This document shows positions 25,707 through 33,029 of a stretch of DNA of 64,000 bases, piece by piece (position 1 is the first letter of the stretch; the number at the start of each line of letters is the position of its first letter). Location of the stretch: assembly GCF_029502005.1 (NCBI RefSeq), contig NZ_JAMQOT010000007.1, positions 1-64,000 on the forward strand, given 5' to 3'. Under the pieces are notes generated by a model. That model ran no database searches. It saw nothing but the letters and a program-made list of their open reading frames with translations, and was not told the DNA's origin. The stretch is from Natrinema salsiterrestre. GTDB lineage: Archaea > Halobacteriota > Halobacteria > Halobacteriales > Natrialbaceae. A program made the position numbers and the translations under genes.

Positions 25707-26288
25707 ATGAGCGAGACACAGGGGTACGACATTCGGGGAATCGAGTTGACTGACGACAGCTACACGGTCGAGCAGGGGCTCGTCCGAAACAAGTACAGGG
25801 CGCTCGACGCCGACGGGAACACCGTTCTCAAGGGGAAACAGAAGATGTTGAAGATGAAAGAGGAGTTCCCGTTTACCGACGGGGACGGCAACGAGGTGTT
25901 CACCGTGAAGGCCGGGGGAATCATCGACGTCGCGGGGAACTACGTCCTCTCGGACGCCCGGACCGGTGAGGATCTGGTCATTCTGGACAACGACTACTCC
26001 CTGCTGCAGGACACGTGGACGATCCGCGACGCGACCACCGAGGAGAAACTGGCCGAGATCAACTCCCGCGGTGCGATGGTGACGCTGGCGCGCAACAACG
26101 TTCCGTTCGGCGGCTGGATTCCGCACAAGTACGAGATCACCGATCAATCGGGCGCTCACGTCGGCTCGATCGACGGCCAGTTCTCGCTGCGCGACCGCTA
26201 CGAGATCACCATCGACGACGCCAGTTCCGTCCCGAAAGAGCCCGTCGTGGCCGCCGCGATGGTTATCGACGCGATTCAGGGACACTAG
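25707..26288 (+). CDS. LURP-one-related family protein
   Basis: The 193-aa protein opens MSETQGYDIRGIELTDDSYTV and is a single beta-barrel of the tubby-like LURP-one family, with the conserved KQKMLKMKEEFPFTDGDGNEVF, then DVAGNYVLSDARTGEDLVIL, SLRDRYEI. No catalytic residues are known for this family; plant members are linked to defence and the archaeal role is unknown. Confidence 0.85.
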   Translation: MSETQGYDIRGIELTDDSYTVEQGLVRNKYRALDADGNTVLKGKQKMLKMKEEFPFTDGDGNEVFTVKAGGIIDVAGNYVLSDARTGEDLVILDNDYSLLQDTWTIRDATTEEKLAEINSRGAMVTLARNNVPFGGWIPHKYEITDQSGAHVGSIDGQFSLRDRYEITIDDASSVPKEPVVAAAMVIDAIQGH

Positions 26289-26412
26289 CCGGTTTCGACC
26301 CGATCGTTCGGTTTCACCGGTCGACACGTCGGACCCCGCGCTGGGGTCGGTCGCCGGGGGAGCGCTACCGCGGGTTCAATCGCTTTTTAGGTACGTAGCC
26401 GCTACACCGTCC

Positions 26413-27066
26413 ATGAACGATATTCCGGAGCGCGTTCCGACGGTCTGTCCGTCGTGCTCGCCGGACCTCGAGACGGTCCACGAAGTACTCACGGACGGCG
26501 GCGGGACCCTCACCGTTCGGTGCAGCGAGTGCAGTCACGTCCACAAGATCCAGCCCGACCGCGAGCGCGAGGTCACGCTCGACGTCGTCGTCTCGCAGGG
26601 CGGCGAATCCTTCACCGCGAACGTCACGACTCCCGAGGACGAGACCATCGAGGTCGGCGACGAGTTCATCCTCGAGACGGAGGAAGTGCTCTCGACGGTT
26701 CGCGTGACCAGCGTCGAACTCGACGGACAGAAGCGTGTCGAGGAGGCTCCCGCCGACGAGATCGAGACCGTCTGGACCCGCGAGGTGGACAACGTCGGGG
26801 TCAACGTGACGGTTCACCCGCAGGACGGCTCGAGAGACGACAGCCGGAGCGTCACGGTCCACGTCCCCGGGGACTACGAGTTCGAGGTCGGCGCGGTCGA
26901 GTCCTTCGGCGACGACGAGTTCGAGATCGACGCCTTCGTCGTCCGGAAGGACGCGGACGGCTACCGCCGAGACCGCTTCGAGGAAGCGGGCGATACCGCC
27001 TTCGCGAAGGACATCAAGCGGGTCTACGCCTACGACGAGCAGAGCAGCGCCTGGTCGGCCTGGTAG
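26413..27066 (+). CDS. HVO_0476-type zinc-finger protein
   Basis: The 217-aa protein has an N-terminal zinc ribbon CPSC (residues about 13-16) and CSEC (about 38-41), then an acidic beta-rich C-terminal part including VHPQDGSRDDSRSVTVHVPGD. This matches a haloarchaeal family named after HVO_0476 of Haloferax. Its location just before the two methyltransferase genes is, from memory, also conserved in Haloferax. Function unknown. Confidence 0.75.
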   Translation: MNDIPERVPTVCPSCSPDLETVHEVLTDGGGTLTVRCSECSHVHKIQPDREREVTLDVVVSQGGESFTANVTTPEDETIEVGDEFILETEEVLSTVRVTSVELDGQKRVEEAPADEIETVWTREVDNVGVNVTVHPQDGSRDDSRSVTVHVPGDYEFEVGAVESFGDDEFEIDAFVVRKDADGYRRDRFEEAGDTAFAKDIKRVYAYDEQSSAWSAW

Positions 27067-27153
27067 GCGATCCGAGAATTCGTATGGGCGCCGAACCCCG
27101 GTACTCGCTACCCGATTCCCTACTGTCCTCGAGTGCGTACGTGATCGTACACC

Positions 27154-27783
27154 ATGTCCGACACCCACGAGGATCGCCGCCGACGGATGGTCGAGACGGT
27201 CGCGCCGCGCGTCGACGACGGCCGCGTCCTCGAGGCCCTCGAGGCGGTCCCGCGCCACGAGTTCGTCCCGCCGGACCGTCGGGACAGCGCCTACGTCGAC
27301 CGTCCGCTTCCGATCGGTGACGGACAGACGATCAGCGCGCCGCACATGGTCGCGATCATGGCCGACCTGCTCGAGCCCGACCCCGACGACACCGTCCTCG
27401 AAATCGGCACCGGCTGTGGCTATCACGCCGCGGTAACCGCCGAACTGGTCGGTGACGAGAACGTCTACACCGTCGAGTACGGCGAAGAGCTGGCCCAGCG
27501 GGCCCGCGACCGGCTCGCGGACCTGGGCTACGACGGCGTCTCGATCCGCGTCGGCGACGGTCGCGAGGGCTGGGCCGAGCACGCGCCCTACGACGCCGCC
27601 TACCTCACCTGCGCGACGCCGTCGCTTCCGGAGCCGGTCGTCGACCAGCTTCGACCCGGCGGTCAGCTGCTCGCACCGGTCGGGACCGGTCGCCAGCGGC
27701 TCGTGGCGGCGACGAAACGTCCCGACGGCTCGCTCGATCGGACCGAACGCGGCGGCGTTCGGTTCGTCCGGATGCGCGGCTAG
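27154..27783 (+). CDS. pcm: Protein-L-isoaspartate O-methyltransferase
   Basis: The 209-aa enzyme has motif I VLEIGTGCGYHAAV (about 78-91) and the pre-motif RPLPIGDGQTISAPHMV, both typical of PCMT. It methylates damaged L-isoaspartyl residues with SAM, starting protein repair. Start: ATG 27154. The following gene at 27838 encodes a diverged relative on the same strand, 54 bases apart, and both follow the zinc-finger gene. Confidence 0.9.
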   Translation: MSDTHEDRRRRMVETVAPRVDDGRVLEALEAVPRHEFVPPDRRDSAYVDRPLPIGDGQTISAPHMVAIMADLLEPDPDDTVLEIGTGCGYHAAVTAELVGDENVYTVEYGEELAQRARDRLADLGYDGVSIRVGDGREGWAEHAPYDAAYLTCATPSLPEPVVDQLRPGGQLLAPVGTGRQRLVAATKRPDGSLDRTERGGVRFVRMRG

Positions 27784-27837
27784 AGCCGCGGACCGCGCAA
27801 GCGCGCCATTGATTACGACCGCTCCGATAGCTGGCGT

Positions 27838-28608
27838 ATGGACCCCGCGGTACTGCGCGAAGATATGGTCGACGGCCTCGAGTCCCCGCCCAGGGACGTC
27901 CTCGCCGACGAGGACCTCGCCGTCGCGATGCGCGACGTCCCGCGACACGCGTTCGTCGGCGACGAGCGGACGGCCTACGCGGATCGCGATCACGAGGCGC
28001 TCGGCACCCGCGTTCTCGCACCGAGCACCGTCGCCCGCCTCTTCGAGGCGCTCGCCCTCGAGGAGGACGGTAGCGTACTGATCGTCGGCGTTGGAGTCGG
28101 CTACACGGCCGCGCTGGCGGCCGAGCTCGTCGGCGAGACGAACGTCCACGCCGTCGACATCTCCCGTCCGCTGGTCGTCGAGGCGCGACGGAACCTCGCG
28201 GAGGCGGGGTACGACGGCGTCCTCGTCGACTGCCGCGACGGCGCGAACGGGCTCTCCGAGTACGCCCCCTTCGATCGCATCCTGCTCGAGGCCGCCGCGG
28301 TCGATCCGCCCCGCGCGCTGCTCGAGCAGTTGTCCGATGAGGGACGACTGGTCCTCCCGCGAGGGACCCGGCAACAGCGGCTCGAGGCCGTCTCTGCTGA
28401 CGGTGAGACGGACGCGTTCGACCCCGTTTCGTTCGACCCGCTGTTGGTCGAGGGCGAACAGTCGGGTGCCGTCGAGCGGAATCGAACGACGCGCGAGGAC
28501 CGCGAGCGAGCACATCGTCGCGCCGAATCCCGGCGCGGCTGGGAGCAGGACTGGATCGAGTGGGAGGAGACGATCGACCGACAGTCCCGACAACAACGAT
28601 CTCGATAG
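27838..28608 (+). CDS. Diverged PCMT-like methyltransferase
   Basis: The 256-aa protein aligns with the PCMT gene just upstream over the first 200 residues: RHAFVGDERTAYADRDHEALGTRVLAPS against the RPLPIGDGQTISAPH region. Motif I is VLIVGVGVGYTAAL (about 80-93), where the usual E/G-T-G-C-G is changed, so SAM binding may differ. A C-terminal tail of about 50 charged residues (many R/E) is extra. It could be an inactive or differently specific paralogue. Confidence 0.75.
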   Translation: MDPAVLREDMVDGLESPPRDVLADEDLAVAMRDVPRHAFVGDERTAYADRDHEALGTRVLAPSTVARLFEALALEEDGSVLIVGVGVGYTAALAAELVGETNVHAVDISRPLVVEARRNLAEAGYDGVLVDCRDGANGLSEYAPFDRILLEAAAVDPPRALLEQLSDEGRLVLPRGTRQQRLEAVSADGETDAFDPVSFDPLLVEGEQSGAVERNRTTREDRERAHRRAESRRGWEQDWIEWEETIDRQSRQQRSR

Positions 28609-29248
28609 CAAATTGTCGCGGCGAACGTCCGTGCAGATCTGTTTCTGAAACGATTCCGACTGCTTCGCTCCGGGTTTCGCTCGAGCGACCGCCTGCTGGA
28701 AGTCCGGGAGTATCGAAATCGCAACTATCGGTCGTGTCTCGTCGTCTTCCGGGAAGCGGCGATGCGTCTGTCCGGTGGTCGGGTGGAAAGGGGTGGGGGG
28801 AAAGGGGGTGGCGACAGTCTGTCTCAGATCGCCACTTCTGGGTACACACTGGTGGGGGTTAAAAATAGCTTCTAACTGATTAGTGGGTCTTAATCGAAAC
28901 TCCTAATCAATTAGTGCCAATGGGGGAGATTACCGATAGCGATATTTAGTCAACAGCAACTACCTGCTTCGAAGCAGAATCCGTCGATGCGTCTCTCGAA
29001 AACGGTGCTATTCGCCCTGAAAAACCGCGACGGCGGCTGGTGCCGTGCGAAAGATCGTCTCCGTTCGTCCCGCTTCGTGTCTGAAGCCGACCGAGAGATC
29101 GCGGTCGCTATCGAACGGTAGTTCGCGGAAAGGGGGTGGGGGGATTGGGGTGGCGAGGGATAATCCCTGATCGCCATTCCGTGGTATGGTTTGTCGATTG
29201 TTAAGTATACCTTCTAACTGCTTAGGGTCCCCTCGAAACAGGCTCTAA
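28609..29248. other. Intergenic region with two duplicated 130-base units
   Basis: Between the methyltransferase genes and the Bat-type regulator, 640 bases have no confident protein gene. They hold two diverged copies of a unit with G-tracts, a hairpin, TATA-like sites and two palindromes (listed separately; the second copy extends to 29256, across the stop codon of the next gene). A 44-codon plus frame at 28987-29121 and a 75-codon minus frame at 28950-29177 are weak coding candidates. Confidence 0.6.
28785..28914 (-). repeat. Unit 1 of duplicated regulatory/RNA-like module
   Basis: Read on the minus strand it has CTAATTGATTAG (28914-28903), 19 bases, CTAATCAGTTAG (28883-28872), a TATA-like GCTATTTTTAAC (about 28869-28858), then a hairpin 28835-28808 with a perfect 7-bp stem GTGGCGA/TCGCCAC enclosing TCTG-AGA-CAGA, then a pyrimidine-rich tract. 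The unit matches 29127-29256 in every landmark, with 342 bases between copies. A GTG-GCG-ATC-TGA frame at the hairpin stops after three codons, so the hairpin does not encode the start of a protein here. Confidence 0.6.
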
Positions 29249-29256
29249 TCAATTAG
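29127..29256 (-). repeat. Unit 2 of duplicated regulatory/RNA-like module
   Basis: Landmarks on the minus strand: CTAATTGATTAG (29256-29245), CTAAGCAGTTAG (29225-29214), TATA-like GTATACTTAAC (about 29210-29200), hairpin 29176-29151 with outer TGGCGA/TCGCCA and inner GGGAT/ATCCC, then a C-rich tract. Inner stems differ in sequence between units but still pair, hinting at structure kept by compensatory change. The first palindrome overlaps the stop codon of the regulator gene (29249-29251). In this copy a 75-codon frame starts with ATG at the hairpin, unlike unit 1. Confidence 0.6.
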
Positions 29257-31372
29257 AATGCCCGTCGAAGGCCACCGTCACGAGCTTCCGTTCGGCTGCC
29301 CGCAGGTGATAGTGATACGTCGGCGACGAGACGTCGAGTGCATCCGCGAGGTCCTCGCCGGTACTCTCGCGCGGCCACTCGAAGAAGCCGCTGTAGTGAG
29401 CCGCCTGCAGCGCTTCGAACTGCTTGTCCGTGAGCCGTTCCGCGAGGTGGGCGTCGAGCCGTCGTGCCGAACGCGTATGTGTGGTCTCCCGTTTGGCCAC
29501 CAGTTCCGTCTCCGGATACTCCTCCCGGATCGCTTCCACCAGCGACCGCGTCTCGACTCCCTGTGGCACCTCGAGGACGAGCGTCGCCGTTCCGTCTTCG
29601 GCCGTCGCCATCCGTATCTGGACGTCGTAGGTCCGCAGGACGTCGAGAAACGGCGTCGACGTTACCGTTAGTTCGAACAGCGTCTCCTCGTCGCCCTCGG
29701 ACACCACCGACAGCGTCTCGATCGACGCCCACTCGTTCTCGAGAGCGGTCAACGACGCCGTCACCGGCGCGCTGACGAACAGTACGATCCCGTCCTCGCC
29801 GCGGTCGATGACGCCATCGAGCGTTATCCGTTCGCTGGCCGCAAGGTGGTCCGAGAGCCGGTTGAGCAGCAACCGCGAATCCCCGACGGCGAGTTCCAGC
29901 TCGAGCCGGCTGTCGGTTAGCATCGCCCGCGTTTGCTCGACCGACCGGATCGCGTGACCGATGGTTTCCCCGAGTTCGGCGAGGACCTCCCGCTCGCTCT
30001 CACCGACCGAATCGGCGCCCGCGACGTGGACGACGAGGACACCGTACCGGCGCTCGTCGGCGACCAGGGGAACCCCGAGCACCGTCTGGTAGCCGTACGT
30101 CAACGCTTCCTTGCGCCGCGATCGCCATTGCTCGTCCTCGAGGACGTCGTGTATCAGCCGTAGCCGTCCCGACTCGAGGGTCTCCCGAACCAGCGTGATC
30201 TCGGGGGCGCGATCGCCGTCGCCGCGGATCGTGTCGATGTAGGCTGCGTCGATCCCGGACCACGCGGTCGGCGTCGGCGGTTCGTCGTCGCTCGCGGCGA
30301 TCCAGGCGAAGCGATACCGGTCCGTCTCAGCGAGGCGATCGCACACCGTTTCCTCGATCGCCGCTCGCGTCGACGCCTGCGCGACGCCGTGGTTGATCTC
30401 CCGGACGATCTCGTTCGTGTGATTGAGTCGCGTCAGTTCCTCGTTTTGCCGCGTGAGCGTTCGGTCGTGGTCGCGGAGCAACTGCTCCCGTTCGGCCCGG
30501 TCCAGCGCGGCCTCGGTGTTGGCCGCCAGAATGTGCAACAGCTCGGTCATCGTCTCGTCGAACCCGTCGACGTCCTCGCAGCCCGCGACCAGCACGCCGT
30601 GTGTCCCGAGCGGAACGATCAACTCGCTCCGGCCCGACGCACCCGTCGCCTCGACGCCGTCCTCGCGCGTCACGTCCTCGTAGTAGGCGCTTTCCCCCTC
30701 CGAGAACACGTCCCAGACCAGCCCCTCACCGCGCTCGAAGGTCTCCGCCGGATCGCCACGTTCGGGGGATCGCCGCGTCGATGCCGCGTGCTCGAGACTG
30801 CCCGCCGTGGGTTCGAACGCGTACGACGCGGCGACCGCCACGTCGAGGATCTCGCTCGCGGTCTCGACCGCCGACCGGTAGATCTCGTCTTTGGTCTCCG
30901 CTCGCATCAGATCCCGCGTCGTCTCGTGTAACGTCGTCAGCGTCCGCTCGTAACGGCGCTCGCTCTCCCGGAGCTCCGTCTCCGTGCGGTACTGGGCGAC
31001 CGCGTTCGTGATCTGATTCGCCAGCAACGCGTACTGCTTCTTTCCGGATTCCTTCTGCAGATACTGCGTCACGCCCGCCGCGATCGCCTCGCTGGCGATC
31101 TCCTCCGATCCCCGCCCGGTGAAGAGAACGAACGGTAGATCGGGATCGTCCTCGCGAACGCGCTCGAGCAACTCGAGCCCCGTCATCTCCGGCATCTCGT
31201 AATCGCTGACGATGCAGTCGACAGCCCGCCGTTCGAGGATCTCGAGCGCTTCCGCGCCGTCCGTCGCCGCTTCGGCCTCGATCGCGTCGTGCTCGCGCTC
31301 GAGCATCTCTCCGGCGAGATCCGCGAATCCCGGTTCGTTGTCGACGACGAGTACAGTGATCGGTTTCGTCAT
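29249..31372 (-). CDS. Bat-type response regulator (REC-GAF-GAF-HTH_10)
   Basis: The 707-aa protein has an N-terminal receiver domain (1-120, phospho-acceptor Asp57 in IVSDYEMPEMTG), two GAF domains (about 145-295 and 330-490), a bacterio-opsin-activator-type domain (495-640) and a C-terminal HTH_10 (about 645-700: AERLTDKQFEALQAAHYSGFFEWP...TGEDLADALDVSS). Bat proteins activate genes in response to light, oxygen or redox. It is monocistronic; a CTAA-N4-TTAG site lies 50-61 bases before the start and two more pairs lie just past the stop. No kinase gene is adjacent. Confidence 0.88.
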   Translation of the reverse strand: MTKPITVLVVDNEPGFADLAGEMLEREHDAIEAEAATDGAEALEILERRAVDCIVSDYEMPEMTGLELLERVREDDPDLPFVLFTGRGSEEIASEAIAAGVTQYLQKESGKKQYALLANQITNAVAQYRTETELRESERRYERTLTTLHETTRDLMRAETKDEIYRSAVETASEILDVAVAASYAFEPTAGSLEHAASTRRSPERGDPAETFERGEGLVWDVFSEGESAYYEDVTREDGVEATGASGRSELIVPLGTHGVLVAGCEDVDGFDETMTELLHILAANTEAALDRAEREQLLRDHDRTLTRQNEELTRLNHTNEIVREINHGVAQASTRAAIEETVCDRLAETDRYRFAWIAASDDEPPTPTAWSGIDAAYIDTIRGDGDRAPEITLVRETLESGRLRLIHDVLEDEQWRSRRKEALTYGYQTVLGVPLVADERRYGVLVVHVAGADSVGESEREVLAELGETIGHAIRSVEQTRAMLTDSRLELELAVGDSRLLLNRLSDHLAASERITLDGVIDRGEDGIVLFVSAPVTASLTALENEWASIETLSVVSEGDEETLFELTVTSTPFLDVLRTYDVQIRMATAEDGTATLVLEVPQGVETRSLVEAIREEYPETELVAKRETTHTRSARRLDAHLAERLTDKQFEALQAAHYSGFFEWPRESTGEDLADALDVSSPTYHYHLRAAERKLVTVAFDGHSN

Positions 31373-31421
31373 TGATTTCGCTGTTCGCTGTTCCGTTTAC
31401 CGACACATCGATGAAGAAGTA

Positions 31422-31433
31422 CTAAACAATTAG
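31422..31433. promoter_or_regulatory. CTAA-N4-TTAG palindrome upstream of the Bat-type regulator
   Basis: CTAAACAATTAG lies 50 bases before the start codon. It is the fifth copy of a motif also found at 28872-28883, 28903-28914, 29214-29225 and 29245-29256. The position, upstream of any TATA, fits an activator site for autoregulation. Confidence 0.5.
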
Positions 31434-31492
31434 CATTCGACTCGAACCCGCTCGAACCACCTAGTATCTTCGTCGGCTCAAATCGGGGAAAC

Positions 31493-31930
31493 TCACGGAA
31501 TATCTCCGTCGAATTCGTATTCGTTCGCCCAGTTGATCGACGGATGATCGATTTCGGATTCGAATCGGAGTTCCATCTTCTGCTCCGTTGCGTCGACTGC
31601 ATCGATCCAATACAACTGCTCGTTTTCGGGATAGTAGACCAGAAACGCGTCGATTAACCCGTGATACGTCTCTTCGTGATAGACGCCGTTCTTCGTCGTT
31701 TGCGAGTGGGTGTTAAATCGGAGTGTTTCCGCTTTGTTCGACCAGCCAGTCTTGCACTGTATTCGGTGGAGCTCAGTCCCATCGTCGACGATGAGATCGT
31801 ACTTGTCGTTATCTCCGAACGGAACCGAGACGCTGTAGCCACATGCAACGAGTTCGGCTACTGCTCTTGCTTCGGTCTCGTCACCGACAGCTTTCGAATT
31901 TCGCACGGTACGATGAGCCTCGCTTTCCAA
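31493..31930 (-). CDS. Stand-alone PD-(D/E)XK endonuclease (group I intron-associated type)
   Basis: The 145-aa protein has the catalytic layout E20 in a first helix, D45 in KYDLIVDD, and Q58-x-K60 in HRIQCKTGW, followed by the typical YHGLIDAFLVYYPEN and WIDAVDATE. This is the PF11645-like family, found in introns as homing enzymes and in archaea as free-standing genes of unknown role. It lies just before the duplicated tRNA-Asp genes (98 bases), but no intron is seen in those tRNAs, so linkage may be chance or mark a past insertion. Its codon use seems less GC-biased than neighbours. Confidence 0.8.
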   Translation of the reverse strand: MESEAHRTVRNSKAVGDETEARAVAELVACGYSVSVPFGDNDKYDLIVDDGTELHRIQCKTGWSNKAETLRFNTHSQTTKNGVYHEETYHGLIDAFLVYYPENEQLYWIDAVDATEQKMELRFESEIDHPSINWANEYEFDGDIP

Positions 31931-32013
31931 TAAAAACGAACGGAGAAACCAGCGTTCCTGAGTCCTTTCGTTTCGTCTTTCGAGTATCAGCGACTCGCTT
32001 CGCTCGTCGATTT

Positions 32014-32143
32014 GTTCCTCGAAAAAGCGCCCGAGGCGGGATTTGAACCCGCGTCACAACCGTGACAGGGTTGTATGATGGGCCACTACACCACCCGGGC
32101 TCCCTGCAACTCTCCATTTCCCGGTAACAGTATTAAGGGTTTT
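32014..32143 (-). repeat. Duplicated tRNA-Asp block, copy 1
   Basis: Spans GTTCCTCGAAAAAG on the left, the tRNA gene, and a 5' flank ending in the TATA-like AGTATTAAGGGTTTT. It is repeated at 32389-32518 with an exact 375-base offset; the gene is identical and flanks differ by scattered changes, so the duplication included the promoter. Confidence 0.75.
32028..32100 (-). tRNA. tRNA-Asp (anticodon GTC), copy 1
   Basis: The minus strand has acceptor GCCCGGG/CTCGGGC with discriminator G, D-arm TGGTGTAGTGGCCCATCA, anticodon stem ACAACC/GGTTGT with loop CTGTCAC (anticodon GTC), and T-arm GCGGG-TTCAAAT-CCCGC. No intron and no encoded CCA. TATA-like CCCTTAATACT lies about 30 bases before it (32139-32129). 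Confidence 0.93.
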
Positions 32144-32402
32144 GCTCTCCGATCATGTGTCGTGTCCAGTGACAGATACTTTGTTTCGTGAGGCAAGAAA
32201 CGCGCCAACGTCGGTCAATGATCTCCGATAGGTAGGTCCTATTTGGAACATGATTGATGTGCACGATCGAGGGCGAACTGAACTCGGGATTCCCACTCGG
32301 TCTGCTCGGTCCGTCGGTCAACTCGCGTATCGAGCTCTCCCGAATGGGGATATCCGCTACATAGCGAGCTGGTGGCTCACTGGTTTGGGTTCCTCGAAAA
32401 AG
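32101..32402. other. Spacer between the two tRNA-Asp genes
   Basis: Apart from the promoter of copy 1 (32129-32139) nothing is recognised here. The minus-strand frames that cross it arise from tRNA-Asp sequence (motif VQIPPRALFRGT) and are artefacts. Confidence 0.6.
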
Positions 32403-32518
32403 CGCCCGAGGCGGGATTTGAACCCGCGTCACAACCGTGACAGGGTTGTATGATGGGCCACTACACCACCCGGGCTCCCTGCAACTCTTCGTTTCCCCGA
32501 CGGAGTATTAAGGGTTTT
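32389..32518 (-). repeat. Duplicated tRNA-Asp block, copy 2
   Basis: Partner of 32014-32143: same order of left flank, tRNA, and TATA-like AGTATTAAGGG at 32504-32514. The 5' flank differs at several bases between gene and TATA. Confidence 0.75.
32403..32475 (-). tRNA. tRNA-Asp (anticodon GTC), copy 2
   Basis: Identical in all 73 bases to the gene at 32028-32100. Loop CTGTCAC gives anticodon GTC. Its own promoter (32514-32504) suggests both are expressed. Confidence 0.93.
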
Positions 32519-32801
32519 CAATCGAACACCGTATGGTACGGTCAATCGGGACACGATTCCCCGATCGAGCCCGCCACGTATATCGTACCGTGATACCAAT
32601 CCGCACGGCCCACAAGGAATATAACTGAGAACCGGATACTCTCGAGTGTGATCGACGGTTCCGGTCAGGTCCGCCCGGCCGGATAGCTCCGCTTGTGCAT
32701 CGAGTTAGAAACCGTTAAATGCCTCCCGCCGCTACCTGCCTGTAGTATCTCGTGATAGCCGCTTCTCTCCCGATAGCCGACACGCACACCCACACCAATA
32801 C
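32476..32801. other. Control region of the RNA polymerase operon
   Basis: The 326 bases between tRNA-Asp and rpoH have no gene. The left 40 bases are the tRNA promoter. TATA-like elements GGAATATAAC (about 32610) and CCGTTAAATG (about 32710) could start the RNA polymerase transcript, the latter giving a leader near 60 bases. Confidence 0.5.
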
Positions 32802-33029
32802 ATGGTAGACGTAAGCCAACACGAACTGGTTCCGGAGCACACGGTCCTCGAGGACGACACGCTCGAGGAGGTGCTCGAGGAATACGACATCGATCGCACA
32901 GATTTACCGAAAATACAGCGCAAAGATCCCGCACTCCCCGACGAGGCGGAGATCGGCGACGTGATCAAGATCGTTCGCGACTCGCGGACGACCGAGCAGG
33001 CAATCATCTATCGACTCGTGGTAGAATAA
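32802..33029 (+). CDS. rpoH: DNA-directed RNA polymerase subunit H
   Basis: The 75-aa protein ([19 protein letters not shown]... ending AIIYRLVVE) is archaeal RpoH, homologous to the C-terminal domain of eukaryotic RPB5. It forms part of the downstream DNA jaw. TAA ends directly before the ATG of rpoB2, so it leads the polymerase operon. Confidence 0.95.
   Translation: MVDVSQHELVPEHTVLEDDTLEEVLEEYDIDRTDLPKIQRKDPALPDEAEIGDVIKIVRDSRTTEQAIIYRLVVE

Noticed and set aside
28987-29121. Plus-strand 44-codon frame MRLSKTVLFALKNRDGGW
   Set aside because: Looks faintly coding but has no promoter-like element, no family match I recognise, and lies within the duplicated-unit region.
28950-29177. Minus-strand frame of 75 aa (MAIRDYPSPPQSPHPLS...) starting at the unit 2 hairpin
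   Set aside because: The start fits a leaderless TATA position, but the matching frame in unit 1 stops after three codons and the C-terminal part has no protein-like pattern. I prefer the RNA/regulatory reading, though translation cannot be excluded.
31881-32432. Minus-strand frames of 78 and 99 aa containing VQIPPRALFRGT
   Set aside because: This peptide is the translation of the tRNA-Asp gene, a known annotation artefact; both frames cross the two tRNA-Asp genes.
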